Shown one piece after another: positions 28,424-38,616 of a DNA stretch of 64,000 nt. The notes under the pieces are model-generated. The model made no database searches. It had not been told where the DNA came from and saw only the letters and a program-made list of their open reading frames with translations. Both the position numbers and the translations under genes were made by a program. This DNA comes from JBGPIK01 sp041484845 (lineage in GTDB: Bacteria > Desulfobacterota > Binatia > UBA9968): contig JBGPIK010000001.1 in NCBI GenBank assembly GCA_041484845.1, positions 9,268 through 73,267 of the forward strand, in the 5' to 3' direction. Position 1 is the stretch's first letter; each line of letters opens with the position of its first letter.

Positions 28424-29881
28424 TTAGAGCCTAGGCTTTTGCGTATGCCACTCCGTTGCTTGTTCATAGGCATAGGCAATGCGGAGAACGGTCGTTTCGT
28501 CGAAATGCTTGCCGATGATCTGCATGCCGATCGGGAGCGCCTCGGAGTCGAAGCCGCAGGGCAGCGACAATGCCGGCAACCCCGCAAGATTGATCGACAG
28601 CGTATAAATGTCCGATAGGTACATCTGTAACGGATCATCGGTTTTTTCACCGATTCTAAAGGCCGTACTTGGAGCCGTAGGAGTTACAATGACATCGCAA
28701 TGCTCAAACGCATTATCGAAGTCTCTCTTGATCAGCGTGCGCACTTTTTGAGCCTTCAAATAGTACGCATCATAGTAACCCGCCGAGAGTGCGTAGGTTC
28801 CGAGCATGATCCTGCGCTTAACTTCCGCGCCGAAGCCTTCTTGCCGGCTCATCATATAAGTTTCTAGGAGATCGTTCGCTCGCGCGCGATGTCCGAAACG
28901 TATGCCATCGTAGCGCGCCAGGTTGGAACTCGCCTCGGCAGTCGCCACAACATAATATACCGCGACTGCATATTGCGTGTGCGGAAGGGAAATCTCCTCT
29001 ATCCTGGCGCCGTTTTTTTCCAACAGACAAATGGCCGCGCGGACCGCATGTTCTACCTCGGGCTGCATTCCGGCAACGAAGTACTCCTTTGGGATGCCCA
29101 CGCGGAGGCCTTCGATTTCGCCCGTTAGCCGGGCCGAATAGTGTGGAACGGGTAGGTTGACCGAAGTAGAATCCGCCGGGTCGTAACCGGCGATGGCTTC
29201 GAGCATCAGCGCGCAATCCGGTACGTTCTTGGTCAGGGGACCCACCTGATCCATCGATGAGGCAAAGGCAATGATGCCGTAACGGCTGACGCGCCCGTAG
29301 GTGGGCTTGAGCCCGACAATTCCACAATAAGCCGCAGGTTGGCGAATGGATCCGCCGGTGTCCGTTCCCAGCGCGACGATGCATTGATCGGCGGCCACGG
29401 CAGCGGCTGAACCCCCGGAGGACCCGCCCGGCACGCGCTCGAGGCTCCAGGGATTTCGTGTGGGGAAAAAGGCCGAGTTCTCGGTTGATGAGCCCATGGC
29501 AAATTCATCAAGATTCGTCTTGCCGGTAAAAACCGAGCCGGCGGAGCGAAGCTTCGCGACTACGGTCCCGTCGTAAGGCGAAATGAAGTTGTCGAGGATC
29601 TTTGAGGCGCATGTCGTGCGCACGCCGTGAGTCAAAAAATTATCCTTAATCGCAATCGGTATTCCGAGCAAAGGATCTTTGCTTGTGCCGTCGCTAAACC
29701 GTTCGTCGGCCCGCTTGGCCTGCTCCCGTGCGCTGTCGCGGCACAGCGTAATATACGCGTGAACCCGATCGTCAGTCTCCGTGATGCGTCGTAAAATCGC
29801 TTCGGTGAGATCCGTCGATGAGATTTCACGTTTGCGCAATTTCTCATGCGCTTCTAAAAGGGTGAGCGCGGCGATATTCAT
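28424..29881 (-). CDS. gatA: Asp/Glu-tRNA amidotransferase subunit A
   Basis: A 485-residue amidase-signature enzyme. The Ser-Ser-Lys triad region is visible: Lys in IPIAIKDN, and [13 protein letters not shown] with [11 protein letters not shown]. It releases ammonia from glutamine for GatB. The start overlaps the gatC stop by 4 bases (ATGA). Confidence 0.97.
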   Translation of the reverse strand: MNIAALTLLEAHEKLRKREISSTDLTEAILRRITETDDRVHAYITLCRDSAREQAKRADERFSDGTSKDPLLGIPIAIKDNFLTHGVRTTCASKILDNFISPYDGTVVAKLRSAGSVFTGKTNLDEFAMGSSTENSAFFPTRNPWSLERVPGGSSGGSAAAVAADQCIVALGTDTGGSIRQPAAYCGIVGLKPTYGRVSRYGIIAFASSMDQVGPLTKNVPDCALMLEAIAGYDPADSTSVNLPVPHYSARLTGEIEGLRVGIPKEYFVAGMQPEVEHAVRAAICLLEKNGARIEEISLPHTQYAVAVYYVVATAEASSNLARYDGIRFGHRARANDLLETYMMSRQEGFGAEVKRRIMLGTYALSAGYYDAYYLKAQKVRTLIKRDFDNAFEHCDVIVTPTAPSTAFRIGEKTDDPLQMYLSDIYTLSINLAGLPALSLPCGFDSEALPIGMQIIGKHFDETTVLRIAYAYEQATEWHTQKPRL

Positions 29882-30165
29882 TCAAGGATTTTTGGAACCT
29901 TAAAGAAGGATTGATCTTTTTCCGGCGCGTTAGCCAGCAAATCTGCGGCACGGGCGTGGTTGGTGACGTCATCGTCACGGAAGGCATTTACGATCTCGAC
30001 GGCGTGCGCGAACGGCTCGATTTGGGAGGCGTCCAACTGATCGAGCTTGTCGACATACTGTAAAATCTTATCCAGTTGGCCGGTAAGCCGCTCTTCTTCT
30101 TCCGGCGTCAATTGCAGTCGGGCGAGCATGGCGACGCTTCGAACTTCTTCCGGGGTTATTTTCAC
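29878..30165 (-). CDS. gatC: Asp/Glu-tRNA amidotransferase subunit C
   Basis: A 95-residue GatC of standard length ([29 protein letters not shown]). It stabilises GatA on GatB and is the first gene of the operon, divergent from rnhB across about 170 bases. Confidence 0.95.
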   Translation of the reverse strand: MKITPEEVRSVAMLARLQLTPEEEERLTGQLDKILQYVDKLDQLDASQIEPFAHAVEIVNAFRDDDVTNHARAADLLANAPEKDQSFFKVPKILE

Positions 30166-30338
30166 TGGTGTTTTCTAACACAAGGACAGGGCCTTTTCCA
30201 ATCGGATTCGCGTCTGAATGATGAAACGAGCCGTACGATTGAGGGTTTGAGGTAGTCGGCGCAGCCAGAAGAGGCAGCCTAAAATCACCCGCGGACTTAT
30301 TTGCAGTTATTTCTTCTTTTGGCTAATAAAGGAAGTCA

Positions 30339-31067
30339 ATGAATGCCGGCCAATTTTCACTGTCTGAGGAATTTATCCAGCCCATTTTACCCGGGGCCAT
30401 CGAAGAACAAACCTATTCACGCGGCTACAAGCGCATAGCCGGTTTAGACGAAGTCGGCAGGGGGCCTCTCGCAGGACCGGTAGTGGCCGCGGCGGTGGTC
30501 TTCCCCCGAGGTTTTTCTCATCCAGACATCAAGGATTCGAAATTGTTGAGCGCAAGGCAGCGCGAAAAGTTGGTGCCTATCATCAGGCGGAACGTAATGG
30601 GGTGGGGAATCGGTATCGTCGAGGTTGAGGAAATCGATCGCATTAATATCCTTAACGCGAGTTTGCAGGCCATGGTGCAGGCGCTGGCCGCGCTGCGCCC
30701 GCTGCCTGATTGTTTGCTCATTGACGGCAATCAAATAATTCCCGGGGAATTGTTTGACGGCAAGAAGGTGTTCAAAGTTCGCCCGCACCAGAGGACAATA
30801 ATCAAGGGAGATCAATTGTGTTTTTCCATCGCCGCCGCGTCCATTCTCGCCAAGGTGACCCGCGATGCGTTGATGGTTAAACTCGACAAGAGATATCCGG
30901 AATATGGCTTTGCCCACCATAAGGGATATGGTAGTGTCGCGCATTTGGAGGCCTTGCGACGCTACGGGCCGTCCCCGGTCCATCGGCGGAGCTTCAAGCC
31001 CGTGCGCGATCTTTGTAGCACCCCGGATGCGACCTTAACTCTTTTCTCTCCGGCACAGGATGATTAA
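30339..31067 (+). CDS. rnhB: Ribonuclease HII
   Basis: A 242-residue enzyme with the RNase HII signature GLDEVGRGPLAGPVVAAAV, whose Asp and Glu bind metal, and later LLIDGNQ and SIAAASILAKVTRD. It removes ribonucleotides from DNA-RNA hybrids. The ATG follows AAAGGAAG. It overlaps yraN by 8 bases. Confidence 0.96.
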   Translation: MNAGQFSLSEEFIQPILPGAIEEQTYSRGYKRIAGLDEVGRGPLAGPVVAAAVVFPRGFSHPDIKDSKLLSARQREKLVPIIRRNVMGWGIGIVEVEEIDRINILNASLQAMVQALAALRPLPDCLLIDGNQIIPGELFDGKKVFKVRPHQRTIIKGDQLCFSIAAASILAKVTRDALMVKLDKRYPEYGFAHHKGYGSVAHLEALRRYGPSPVHRRSFKPVRDLCSTPDATLTLFSPAQDD

Positions 31068-31425
31068 CCTTCGGCAAGTTTTGGGAAAGCAGGGCGAAGA
31101 AGTTGCCGAACGCTATCTCATGAAAAAGGGATATAAATTGGTTCAGCGCAATTACCGATGTGCGGCGGGAGAAGTAGATCTGATCGTATTGGACCGTCGC
31201 GTGATTGTTTTTGTTGAAGTGAAAACTCGCTCTGGTGACCGCTTCGGCAGCCCTCTTGAGGCGGTCGAGTGGCGTAAGCAACGTAAGATGGTGCGCGCGG
31301 CGCAATTTTTTCTCAGCCAAAAACGGCTTCATCAACGGGATGCTCGTTTCGACGTTGTCGGGATTTCGTGGTCGGGGGGGAAGCCGATCGTCGAGCACAT
31401 CGAAAATGCGTTCGAAGTGTTGTAG
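31060..31425 (+). CDS. yraN: UPF0102/YraN family nuclease-fold protein
   Basis: A 121-residue protein with the family core LVQRNYRCAAGEVDLIVLD and VIVFVEVKTRSGDRFG, that is, the E-D-ExK arrangement of a restriction-endonuclease fold. Its cellular role is not settled. The rnhB-yraN pairing is common in bacteria. Confidence 0.93.
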   Translation: MINLRQVLGKQGEEVAERYLMKKGYKLVQRNYRCAAGEVDLIVLDRRVIVFVEVKTRSGDRFGSPLEAVEWRKQRKMVRAAQFFLSQKRLHQRDARFDVVGISWSGGKPIVEHIENAFEVL

Positions 31426-32706
<1,281 letters not shown>

Positions 32707-32907
32707 TCGAGTCAATCGTCGGTGTGGATCATCCGCAATCCGGTGGTGAGTGACGCATCCCGCCCCGAGTACGGCATTTCTGCTGTTGTGATCTCTCGGT
32801 CGGTGGTGAGAGTTCATGTCTTGTATCCCGGCGTCTGAATTTATATCCTCAAATCGGGCAGCGCTTTGCCGCGGCATGGACTGCAATCGATTCTAGCGCG
32901 TTGTTGT
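32707..32907. other. Chromosomal spacer between serS and the tRNA fragment
   Basis: About 200 bases with no gene. It should contain the original promoter of tRNA-Ser(UGA); no clear -35/-10 pair stands out. Confidence 0.4.
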
Positions 32908-32946
32908 GGAGGGGTGGGTGAGTGGTTGAAACCACCGGTCTTGAAA
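32908..32946 (+). repeat. Left attachment site: truncated 5' half of tRNA-Ser(UGA)
   Basis: 39 bases identical to the 5' end through the anticodon loop of the intact gene at 41555. After CTTGAAA the sequence diverges and has no variable arm or T arm, so this is the chromosomal 5' half left behind by integration (attL). Confidence 0.93.
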
Positions 32947-32982
32947 TACCGTACCGGGGGAAAATCAATTTCTGAAAAAGGA

Positions 32983-33014
32983 CGGGGAGTTAGGGATAAC
33001 TTCCCGTTTTTTTT
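32983..33014 (+). terminator. Rho-independent terminator at the element's left end
   Basis: A 10-base-pair stem (CGGGGAGTTA/TAACTTCCCG with one G-T pair), GGGA loop and eight T. It would stop transcription entering the element from serS and the tRNA fragment. Confidence 0.9.
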
Positions 33015-33087
33015 ATTCTTTCTCGTTACCATCCTATTTTCCACATTCAATCACATTGTCCACAAAAACACCCATTTTTGACGAAAA

Positions 33088-33115
33088 TTGTTCCCAGGGT
33101 GTTCCCAAGGATTCC
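33088..33115 (+). repeat. Near-terminal repeat, left copy (possible integrase arm site)
   Basis: 26 of 28 bases match 41483-41510 in the same orientation. Each copy holds two TGTTCCCA octamers 11 bases apart, a layout like arm-type integrase sites. Alternatively it is a relic of another integrase gene's 3' end, since both copies can encode a VPKDS stretch. Confidence 0.6.
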
Positions 33116-33133
33116 CCGGGGAAGGTGTTGGCT

Positions 33134-33754
33134 TCAGGAGGGGCCGCTAGGTTTCCACACACCTTTAACACGATTCTGTTTTCTCTCCGGCTTCGTATTA
33201 TGATGGTCCCATCGACACTGATCGCTACAAAATTTCTTCCTTTTGGTTCTGTAGACGCTAAGACTTTCGCAATGTGCACAGAAACCGATCCGTTCGATTT
33301 CACCACTAAGCAAACATTTCAACAGCGCATCATACATGACCTCGCTGAGTGTCAACTTCAACGGCGTTCCGACAGCTAATACGAGCGAATTCTTTCCTAG
33401 AGTTAGTTTCTTCGTGAGATCGACGATCCGATAATGATCCAGGTCAGCGGTAGATGAGGCCAGGTTGACTTGAATGGGGCCGCGGTTAAACCGGTTCAGT
33501 GTTCGTTCCACATATTCGAGATCTTTGCACTTAAGAATGCCATCTAGGCAGCGCTTCAAATTCCGTTTTAGTTCGCGTTCCGATCTGCGCGACGGATATT
33601 TAACTGCGGCCCTCGTGCCAGGTCGTTCAAGATTCATTTGCCTGACGACCTGCCCAAGCGTCGCCATAATATTACGCGTCTCATTACCATTCATGAAATT
33701 GCAAATAAATTGCCCCGCCGCTTGGTAACCGATTCCGCCAGATACACGGTTCAT
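33134..33754 (-). CDS. CGNR-type zinc-finger protein (element regulator)
   Basis: A 206-residue protein, started at the ATG behind AAGGAGGGAG rather than at the longer open frame. The N-terminal 155 residues are helical; the C-terminus carries a zinc ribbon with Cys159, Cys162, Cys176 and Cys180 (RIGFCAHCESL...KKFCSDQCRWDHH), as in CGNR zinc-finger proteins thought to bind DNA. It is divergent from the replication operon with a palindrome between them, so a repressor role like a phage immunity protein is plausible but unproven. Confidence 0.75.
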   Translation of the reverse strand: MNRVSGGIGYQAAGQFICNFMNGNETRNIMATLGQVVRQMNLERPGTRAAVKYPSRRSERELKRNLKRCLDGILKCKDLEYVERTLNRFNRGPIQVNLASSTADLDHYRIVDLTKKLTLGKNSLVLAVGTPLKLTLSEVMYDALLKCLLSGEIERIGFCAHCESLSVYRTKRKKFCSDQCRWDHHNTKPERKQNRVKGVWKPSGPS

Positions 33755-33771
33755 AGTCAGCTCCCTCCTTT

Positions 33772-33785
33772 TTCGTGTACACGAA
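33772..33785. promoter_or_regulatory. 14-base palindromic operator candidate
   Basis: TTCGTGTACACGAA, a perfect palindrome, 5 bases before the -35 box of the rightward promoter and just upstream of the ribosome site of the leftward gene. A repressor bound here could control both directions. Confidence 0.6.
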
Positions 33786-33790
33786 TTATT

Positions 33791-33819
33791 TTGACAATAC
33801 GCGTACCTTACTCTAAATT
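33791..33819 (+). promoter_or_regulatory. Sigma-70 promoter of the element's rightward operon
   Basis: TTGACA, 17 bases, TAAATT: a consensus -35 and a good -10, about 50 bases before the HTH gene start. Confidence 0.75.
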
Positions 33820-33875
33820 CAGTGTCAAGGCACATGGTGAGAAGAACAAGGAAACATTTACCGGAGGTGAAAACG

Positions 33876-34091
33876 ATGGATCTCTTAACGACAGGCGAGG
33901 CCGCAAGGCTCTTGGATCTCTCGCCAGACTCAGTCAGACGGTTTGAGCGGGAGGGCTTATTGTCGGCGATCCGAGTAGGAAAGGGGCAGCGCCTATTCAC
34001 TAAGTCCGAGATTGAGCGTCTTTCAGACCAAAGAAAAATCGATCATAGGACGGAAGCAGAGCGAGCAACGAGTGAGCGACCGAGGAAATGA
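33876..34091 (+). CDS. MerR/AlpA-like helix-turn-helix protein
   Basis: A 71-residue protein from an ATG with a strong GGAGGTGA site; the frame upstream is longer but lacks a ribosome site. LLTTGEAARLLDLSPDSVRRFEREG is a MerR-type HTH followed by a wing (FTKSEIERL). Such proteins serve as excisionases or activators in small integrative elements. First gene of the rightward operon; its stop overlaps the next start (ATGA). Confidence 0.85.
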   Translation: MDLLTTGEAARLLDLSPDSVRRFEREGLLSAIRVGKGQRLFTKSEIERLSDQRKIDHRTEAERATSERPRK

Positions 34092-34714
34092 TTGAGGCGC
34101 GGATGCAAGGTAAGCCCGACATTCGCGAAGTTATCAGCGAGCGCGTCGAGCTTCGCAAAGCTGGCAAGGAAAATCTCGGGCTTTGCCCGTTTCATGCCGA
34201 CAAAACCCCATCGTTTAGTGTGAATGCAGACAAGGGTGTGTTTCATTGCTTTGGTTGCGGCGCCAGCGGCGACGTTTTCGATTTCATAATGCGCCTGGAC
34301 GGTTTGACCTTTCCCGAGGCACGCAAGTCTCTCGGTATCGACACCATGGGCAAGCGTCCGGAGCCGAGGGTATCGCCAAATCGCAAGGCGGCATCGTTGC
34401 TCGCCGGCTGGCTCAATCAACAATACCTTTTGCTAGGCTCCCGTCTACGCGAGCTATCGCGTCAAATCGGCATAGCCGATCCCGAGCTTAAAGAGATCCT
34501 TGAGCGTGAGTGGGAAATTCTGTCTGACCTTCACGAGGATTTGCAGCAACCGGAATACGCGGAGGAACTTTTCCGGGCTAAAGACTCAATCGAGCGAATC
34601 ACGGAATTTGCTCCAGCGGAACCGTTGCTGGAATTTCCCGAGTTCACGCCGGAATATCGGGCTTTCCTGCGGGCACACCTACCGACTAAGGAAAAAAATG
34701 AGGCCTCATGTTAA
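34088..34714 (+). CDS. CHC2 zinc-finger primase N-terminal domain protein
   Basis: A 208-residue protein with the DnaG-type zinc finger: Cys33, His36, Cys54 and Cys57 (GLCPFHADKTPSFSV...HCFGCGASGDVFDFI). It lacks the TOPRIM catalytic domain of full primases, and the C-terminal 110 residues are helical. It probably recognises single-stranded template or recruits primase for element replication. Coupled to both neighbours by short overlaps. Confidence 0.87.
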   Translation: MIEARMQGKPDIREVISERVELRKAGKENLGLCPFHADKTPSFSVNADKGVFHCFGCGASGDVFDFIMRLDGLTFPEARKSLGIDTMGKRPEPRVSPNRKAASLLAGWLNQQYLLLGSRLRELSRQIGIADPELKEILEREWEILSDLHEDLQQPEYAEELFRAKDSIERITEFAPAEPLLEFPEFTPEYRAFLRAHLPTKEKNEASC

Positions 34715-35898
34715 CCGCCCACGAGGTTGAACAGCATTTTGAGCGGATCAGCGGAGATCATACGAGCGGCGTTGAGCCTGCCGGCATAAAGGCAGGTTCT
34801 CCGATCACCGTAAGGATCAGCGACGTTCAGCGCGAAGAGGTGAGATGGCTTTGGAACAAAAGAATCCCACGCGGCAAGTTGACCTTGATCGAAGGCGATC
34901 CGGGGGTCGGTAAAAGTCAACTAACATTGGCAATATCCGCACCAATCACCAAGGGGTTACCCATCTTCGGCGACGACGGCGAACGTGAGCCAGAAAACAT
35001 ACTCATCATGACCGCCGAGGACGGCTTTGGCGATACTGTCAGGCCGCGCCTTGAGTCGATGGAAGCCGATCTTTCGCGGGTCGTCGCATTGACGGCGATG
35101 ATTGGCGAGGATTTGAAAGAACGGGCCGTCACGCTGAGCGACCTGGCAACTATTGAGACTGCGATAATCGAGCACAAGCCGGGACTTGTCATCGTGGATC
35201 CCATCGTCGCATTTACGGGTCAAGCGGATACCTACCGGTCGAACGAAGTTCGAGGACTTTTGGCACCGCTGGCAGCGCTGGCAGCGAGGCACGGTTGCGC
35301 GGTTGTGGCGGTACGGCACCTAACCAAGGCAACCGGCGGGAAGACAATTTACCGGGGCCAAGGTAGTATCGACTTCTTCGCGGCGGTTCGGTCTTGCCTA
35401 TTGGTCGGCAAAAGCCCAGACAACCCCAAGGAGAAGATCATTGTCCACCAGAAATCGAACCTTGGACCTGAAACACCATCATTAAAGTTTTCGATTGAAG
35501 AAGGCCGTTTTGAGTGGATTGGTGAAACGACTATCACCGCCGACCAGGTTCTAAACACCCCAACCGATAGCGACGAGCGGAGCGAGATTGACGAAGCGGT
35601 CGAGTTTTTAAGGGACACCTTAAAAGATGGCGCCGTGTCATCAAAGGACGTTTTCCGGCAAGCGAAGGCGGCCGGGGTTAGCGAGCGGACCCTTTGGCGG
35701 GCAAAGAAACGGCTTGGGGTTAAGGCCGTGAAATCCGGCTTTGACGGTTCTTGGAAATGGTCTCTAGCCGCCGAAGTCTGCCAAGACCCCCCCAAGACTG
35801 CCACATCTCTATGTATAGAAAACGCGGCAGACTTCGATGAAGTTGGCAGACTTCGACAAACCGAGGCCGCCGAGTGGACGGAGATCAAAACGTCATGA
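34708..35898 (+). CDS. RecA-like ATPase, RepA/AAA_25 helicase type
   Basis: A 396-residue protein with Walker A GDPGVGKS (63-70), a Walker B-like LVIVDPIVAF and VVAVRHLTKA. A C-terminal winged-helix-like segment (SSKDVFRQAKAAGVSERTLW) probably binds DNA. Such proteins act as replicative helicases or loaders in plasmids and phage satellites. Directly follows the primase-type gene. Confidence 0.85.
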   Translation: MLTAHEVEQHFERISGDHTSGVEPAGIKAGSPITVRISDVQREEVRWLWNKRIPRGKLTLIEGDPGVGKSQLTLAISAPITKGLPIFGDDGEREPENILIMTAEDGFGDTVRPRLESMEADLSRVVALTAMIGEDLKERAVTLSDLATIETAIIEHKPGLVIVDPIVAFTGQADTYRSNEVRGLLAPLAALAARHGCAVVAVRHLTKATGGKTIYRGQGSIDFFAAVRSCLLVGKSPDNPKEKIIVHQKSNLGPETPSLKFSIEEGRFEWIGETTITADQVLNTPTDSDERSEIDEAVEFLRDTLKDGAVSSKDVFRQAKAAGVSERTLWRAKKRLGVKAVKSGFDGSWKWSLAAEVCQDPPKTATSLCIENAADFDEVGRLRQTEAAEWTEIKTS

Positions 35899-36266
35899 GG
35901 GCGGAGATCGAGATCAAGAAAACCGGCGACGGTCGTTTACTTGCCCGCCGAATGGACGGCAGGCCGCTAACAAGCGAGGACGTAGAGGCGGCAAGGCTAC
36001 TAGGCAAGGCGCCGGCTGCAACAAGCACGGAGATGGCGCCGGCAGACCCAACCGAGGGCGAGATCATCGCCGTCTTGATTTGCGCGCACCTCTTAGAGGC
36101 CGAAATATGGTTCGCGCTGGATGAAAGTTTCAAGCCCGACCCGGGCGATGGGCGCGCCGTGTTCTATGCCAGCGAGCTTCCATTCCTGCGCACCAAAAGC
36201 CCGGACACCTTGCGGGAGATCCACAAGGTAAAACTGACATTCGGTGGCGGGAGGGTGAGGCAGTGA
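35895..36266 (+). CDS. Hypothetical element protein
   Basis: A 123-residue soluble protein started at the ATG overlapping the previous stop (ATGA). It contains EGEIIAVLICAHLLEAEIWFAL and later AVFYASELPFLRTKSPDTL, similar in style to small proteins beside replication genes of integrative elements. No function recognised. Its stop overlaps the GTG start of the next gene. Confidence 0.7.
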   Translation: MRAEIEIKKTGDGRLLARRMDGRPLTSEDVEAARLLGKAPAATSTEMAPADPTEGEIIAVLICAHLLEAEIWFALDESFKPDPGDGRAVFYASELPFLRTKSPDTLREIHKVKLTFGGGRVRQ

Positions 36267-36532
36267 AGCTGCTCTCAGTGAAAGAAACCGCCGAAGCGCT
36301 AGGCGTCTCGCGCCAGACTGCGATGCGCATGATTGCCGAGGGGTTGCCAGCAATCTGCCTGCGATCGGGACGGCGAAAAAAGGTGTGGCGAGTTCGGGAA
36401 GCAGCCTTAGAAGGCTGGCTACTTCAGCATGAAAAGCAGGCCGCGCGAGCGCACGTTGGTGGACGAAATGGAAAAGTCGAAACTTTGAAAGGAGAGAATG
36501 CAAATGGAGCAAATGAAATTTTTAAACAATGA
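36263..36532 (+). CDS. Excisionase-family HTH protein (HTH_17)
   Basis: An 89-residue protein starting with GTG overlapping the preceding stop. LLSVKETAEALGVSRQTAMRMIAEG is a classic HTH_17/excisionase motif and the wing follows (KVWRVREAALEGWL). It is the second such regulator in the element and may be the directionality factor for excision or another switch protein. Confidence 0.82.
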   Translation: MKLLSVKETAEALGVSRQTAMRMIAEGLPAICLRSGRRKKVWRVREAALEGWLLQHEKQAARAHVGGRNGKVETLKGENANGANEIFKQ

Positions 36533-36860
36533 GACACGAAGGCGGCGCCTTCAGATTCGCGAGCTTGATGCGCGAATCGACTGGCTGAACGATTATATCG
36601 AAAGGTTTGACCCGAAAAGGCACCTTGAATACCGCGTGGCGCATGCACAGTCCTGCGAGCTTGTCGCTGCATGGACGATCGAGCTTGCCGAGAAACGGCA
36701 GTTAAAGCTGGACCTCGCCGAAGGCCGTTCGGTGAGCCAAGCCGAGATTGACGCCAAAACTCCGATCGTCCCAATACTCAAACTAATACTCAAAAGGTTT
36801 GCCGCACCGAGCGGCAGGGGCGTGCGGGAAAACGCAATGCAGTTCGGAAAGCGTCGATAA
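36498..36860 (+). CDS. Hypothetical helical element protein
   Basis: A 120-residue basic, mostly helical protein (RRRRLQIRELDARIDWLNDYIERF). It starts at an ATG after GAAAGGAGAG and overlaps the previous gene by 35 bases; a second ATG follows two codons later. No family recognised. Confidence 0.65.
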   Translation: MQMEQMKFLNNETRRRRLQIRELDARIDWLNDYIERFDPKRHLEYRVAHAQSCELVAAWTIELAEKRQLKLDLAEGRSVSQAEIDAKTPIVPILKLILKRFAAPSGRGVRENAMQFGKRR

Positions 36861-36891
36861 AAAGCGACCCAAAAAAAAGGAGAAGAACATC

Positions 36892-37467
36892 ATGAAAACA
36901 TTCCAAAAACCACCGGCGATAATTGAACTTGAGGCCAAACGCTTGAAGGTGCAGTTCGAGCTTAACGACGTTGAGGCCGAGATCAACGCGCGATGCAGCC
37001 ACTTGGTGGACGACACAAAGCCGCGGCTATCGAAAGTCCAAGCTGAGGCGCTTGGGGTCGTGGACGGTGTAGATGTGCACCACGCTGGCGACGATGAAAC
37101 GCGCGAGGAATTAAGCACGCTCTATCACCGCCGCACAGTATTGCAGGAAGCTCTCAAAGAGATCGACAAGCGAATCCAGCCGCTGAAGAGTGAGCACGAC
37201 AAAGCAGCCTGCCTTCAGGTTCGCCCGGAATACATTAAGATCGGCGCCAGGCTGTTGGATGCCATAAAGGCATTATGCGCCGCGTCCACGCAAGAGAAAG
37301 AGTTTTATGAAGAGCTGCGTGACGGCGGAATCGATAGTGTCGCGTCGTACCTGCCGCGTCTCATGTTTCATGGGGATTGGAAATGGGACGACCCGAACGG
37401 CGGGGTGATCCACTACTGGAAAAGTTTTGTCACGGAAAATTATCCCGAACTCAAAGCGCAAGGATGA
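36892..37467 (+). CDS. Hypothetical coiled-coil element protein
   Basis: A 191-residue protein from an ATG after AAAAGGAGAAG. The N-terminal half is helical (IIELEAKRLKVQFELNDVEAEI; DKRIQPLKSEHDKA); the C-terminus has LPRLMFHGDWKWDDPNGG. Function unknown. Confidence 0.7.
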   Translation: MKTFQKPPAIIELEAKRLKVQFELNDVEAEINARCSHLVDDTKPRLSKVQAEALGVVDGVDVHHAGDDETREELSTLYHRRTVLQEALKEIDKRIQPLKSEHDKAACLQVRPEYIKIGARLLDAIKALCAASTQEKEFYEELRDGGIDSVASYLPRLMFHGDWKWDDPNGGVIHYWKSFVTENYPELKAQG

Positions 37468-37479
37468 TGAGTGAATAGC

Positions 37480-37647
37480 ATGTCCATCCTTCGCAAGATG
37501 ATTCTATCCATCAGCGTGAACGATGCTGTCTTTGTCCTCGCGTCCGCGGCTTTGGGCTATGGGCTTTGGTGTATACACGAGGCAATGGCGTACATCGTGA
37601 TGGGTTCGCTTTTCTTACTGCTTGCGACGTGGGGGAGGCTCAAATGA
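37480..37647 (+). CDS. Small two-helix membrane protein, holin-like
   Basis: A 55-residue protein with two hydrophobic segments (DAVFVLASAALGYGLWCI and AYIVMGSLFLLLATW) joined by a short polar turn. A GTG nine bases earlier lies behind AAGGATGATGA and may be the true start. The stop overlaps the next start (ATGA). Holin-sized proteins just before small terminase genes are common in phages, but lysis activity is not shown. Confidence 0.65.
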   Translation: MSILRKMILSISVNDAVFVLASAALGYGLWCIHEAMAYIVMGSLFLLLATWGRLK

Positions 37648-37991
37648 CGGACGCACCCAAAAAAAAAGATCGCGAATCGCACCTTCGGGAAAAACGGCGG
37701 CGCAAACAAGACCGCCGTGAGCGACGACGAGAGCGAGCAGGCCGTGAAGGAGCACCACCCCCGGGGGGTGGCGGCCAAAAAGTCGACGGGGTTTTCCCTG
37801 TAGACCGTTTCCCCCAGGAAGCGTGCAACATCGCAAAAATCAACTTACCGGGGAAAATTCAATTGAGATTCCGGGAAAAGGAGCGACGAAATGAACCAAA
37901 AGGCTGGAACGGCGGACGCAAAACGTCCAGATCCACCGGAGCACTTAAGCAAACAAATGAAGGAGTTTTGGACTGGCGTGTTCGAGCGTAA
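37644..37991 (+). CDS. Highly basic small protein, doubtful
   Basis: A 115-residue frame coupled by ATGA to the membrane-protein gene. Its first 35 residues are nearly all Lys, Arg and Glu; then PPPGGGG and a variable tail. It overlaps the small terminase gene by about 100 bases in another frame, so the 3' part may not be maintained. Could bind nucleic acid. Confidence 0.4.
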   Translation: MTDAPKKKDRESHLREKRRRKQDRRERRRERAGREGAPPPGGGGQKVDGVFPVDRFPQEACNIAKINLPGKIQLRFREKERRNEPKGWNGGRKTSRSTGALKQTNEGVLDWRVRA

Positions 37992-38211
37992 AAACCTACA
38001 GCCGCATGAGGCGATCATCTTTTTGAAAGCGTGTGAGGCTCACGACAGAGGCGAGCAGGCGCGCCAGACTCTCGATAGGGAAGGTTGCACCTACGAGGAT
38101 CGGTTCAAACAGCCGCATAGCCGGCCGGAAGTCGCCATTGAGCGAGACAGCCGGGCGGCATTCGCTAAACTGCTCAGTCAAATTAACTTGCACACCCCCG
38201 TGGCTTGGTGA
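37891..38211 (+). CDS. Phage terminase small subunit, P27 family
   Basis: A 106-residue protein: PPEHLSKQMKEFWTGVFE, LKACEAHDRGEQARQTL, then HSRPEVAIERDSRAAFAKLL, which follows the P27 small terminase pattern nearly to the C-terminus. It has a good ribosome site (AAAAGGAG). Small terminases choose DNA for packaging; one without a large subunit is typical for satellites that redirect a helper phage's packaging. Confidence 0.82.
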   Translation: MNQKAGTADAKRPDPPEHLSKQMKEFWTGVFERKNLQPHEAIIFLKACEAHDRGEQARQTLDREGCTYEDRFKQPHSRPEVAIERDSRAAFAKLLSQINLHTPVAW

Positions 38212-38552
38212 CTTCCGGTTATGCAACCTCAGCCCCCGTGGCCGAAGTGTCTCACCCACACACGCGCGGGCGACGGTACAACCGGACGAAGAGGGCGAAC
38301 GATGGGAGCAGAGGAAACCAACACACCCAGGCAACGGACAAAATGTCCACTGCCACCGCCGAGACCCTAGCGGCGCAGCACCACGTAACCGAGCGCACGA
38401 TACGGCGCGACGGCAAGCGCAACCTGACACCGTTCAGGAGCGCCGCGAAGTTCTTGTGTGAGTTGGACAGTGGAACGGTTGCGGCCGCCAAAGGAGCATT
38501 GAGAGATGACATTGCCGTGGCGATAAGGACGCACAAGCCATGGAAGGAATGA
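38208..38552 (+). CDS. HTH-containing protein, possibly truncated
   Basis: A 114-residue frame starting with GTG that overlaps the terminase stop. ATAETLAAQHHVTERTIRRDGK resembles the HTH segment of larger phage and plasmid proteins (pattern: Tyr-Asn-Arg-x-Lys region, then LAxxxxVxxxTIRRD). Upstream and downstream parts do not look complete, so it may be a shortened relative. A shorter version from the ATG at 38343 is possible. Confidence 0.5.
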   Translation: MTSGYATSAPVAEVSHPHTRGRRYNRTKRANDGSRGNQHTQATDKMSTATAETLAAQHHVTERTIRRDGKRNLTPFRSAAKFLCELDSGTVAAAKGALRDDIAVAIRTHKPWKE

Positions 38553-38616
38553 TTTGCCGAAGCTATTGGGGCAACCCTACCTAAACAACTCGTCTCAGCC
38601 GTGGCCGTGAAGGATA

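Noticed and set aside
32908..32946. A second complete tRNA-Ser at the left end
   Set aside because: The sequence after the anticodon loop cannot form the anticodon-stem 3' side, variable arm or T arm.
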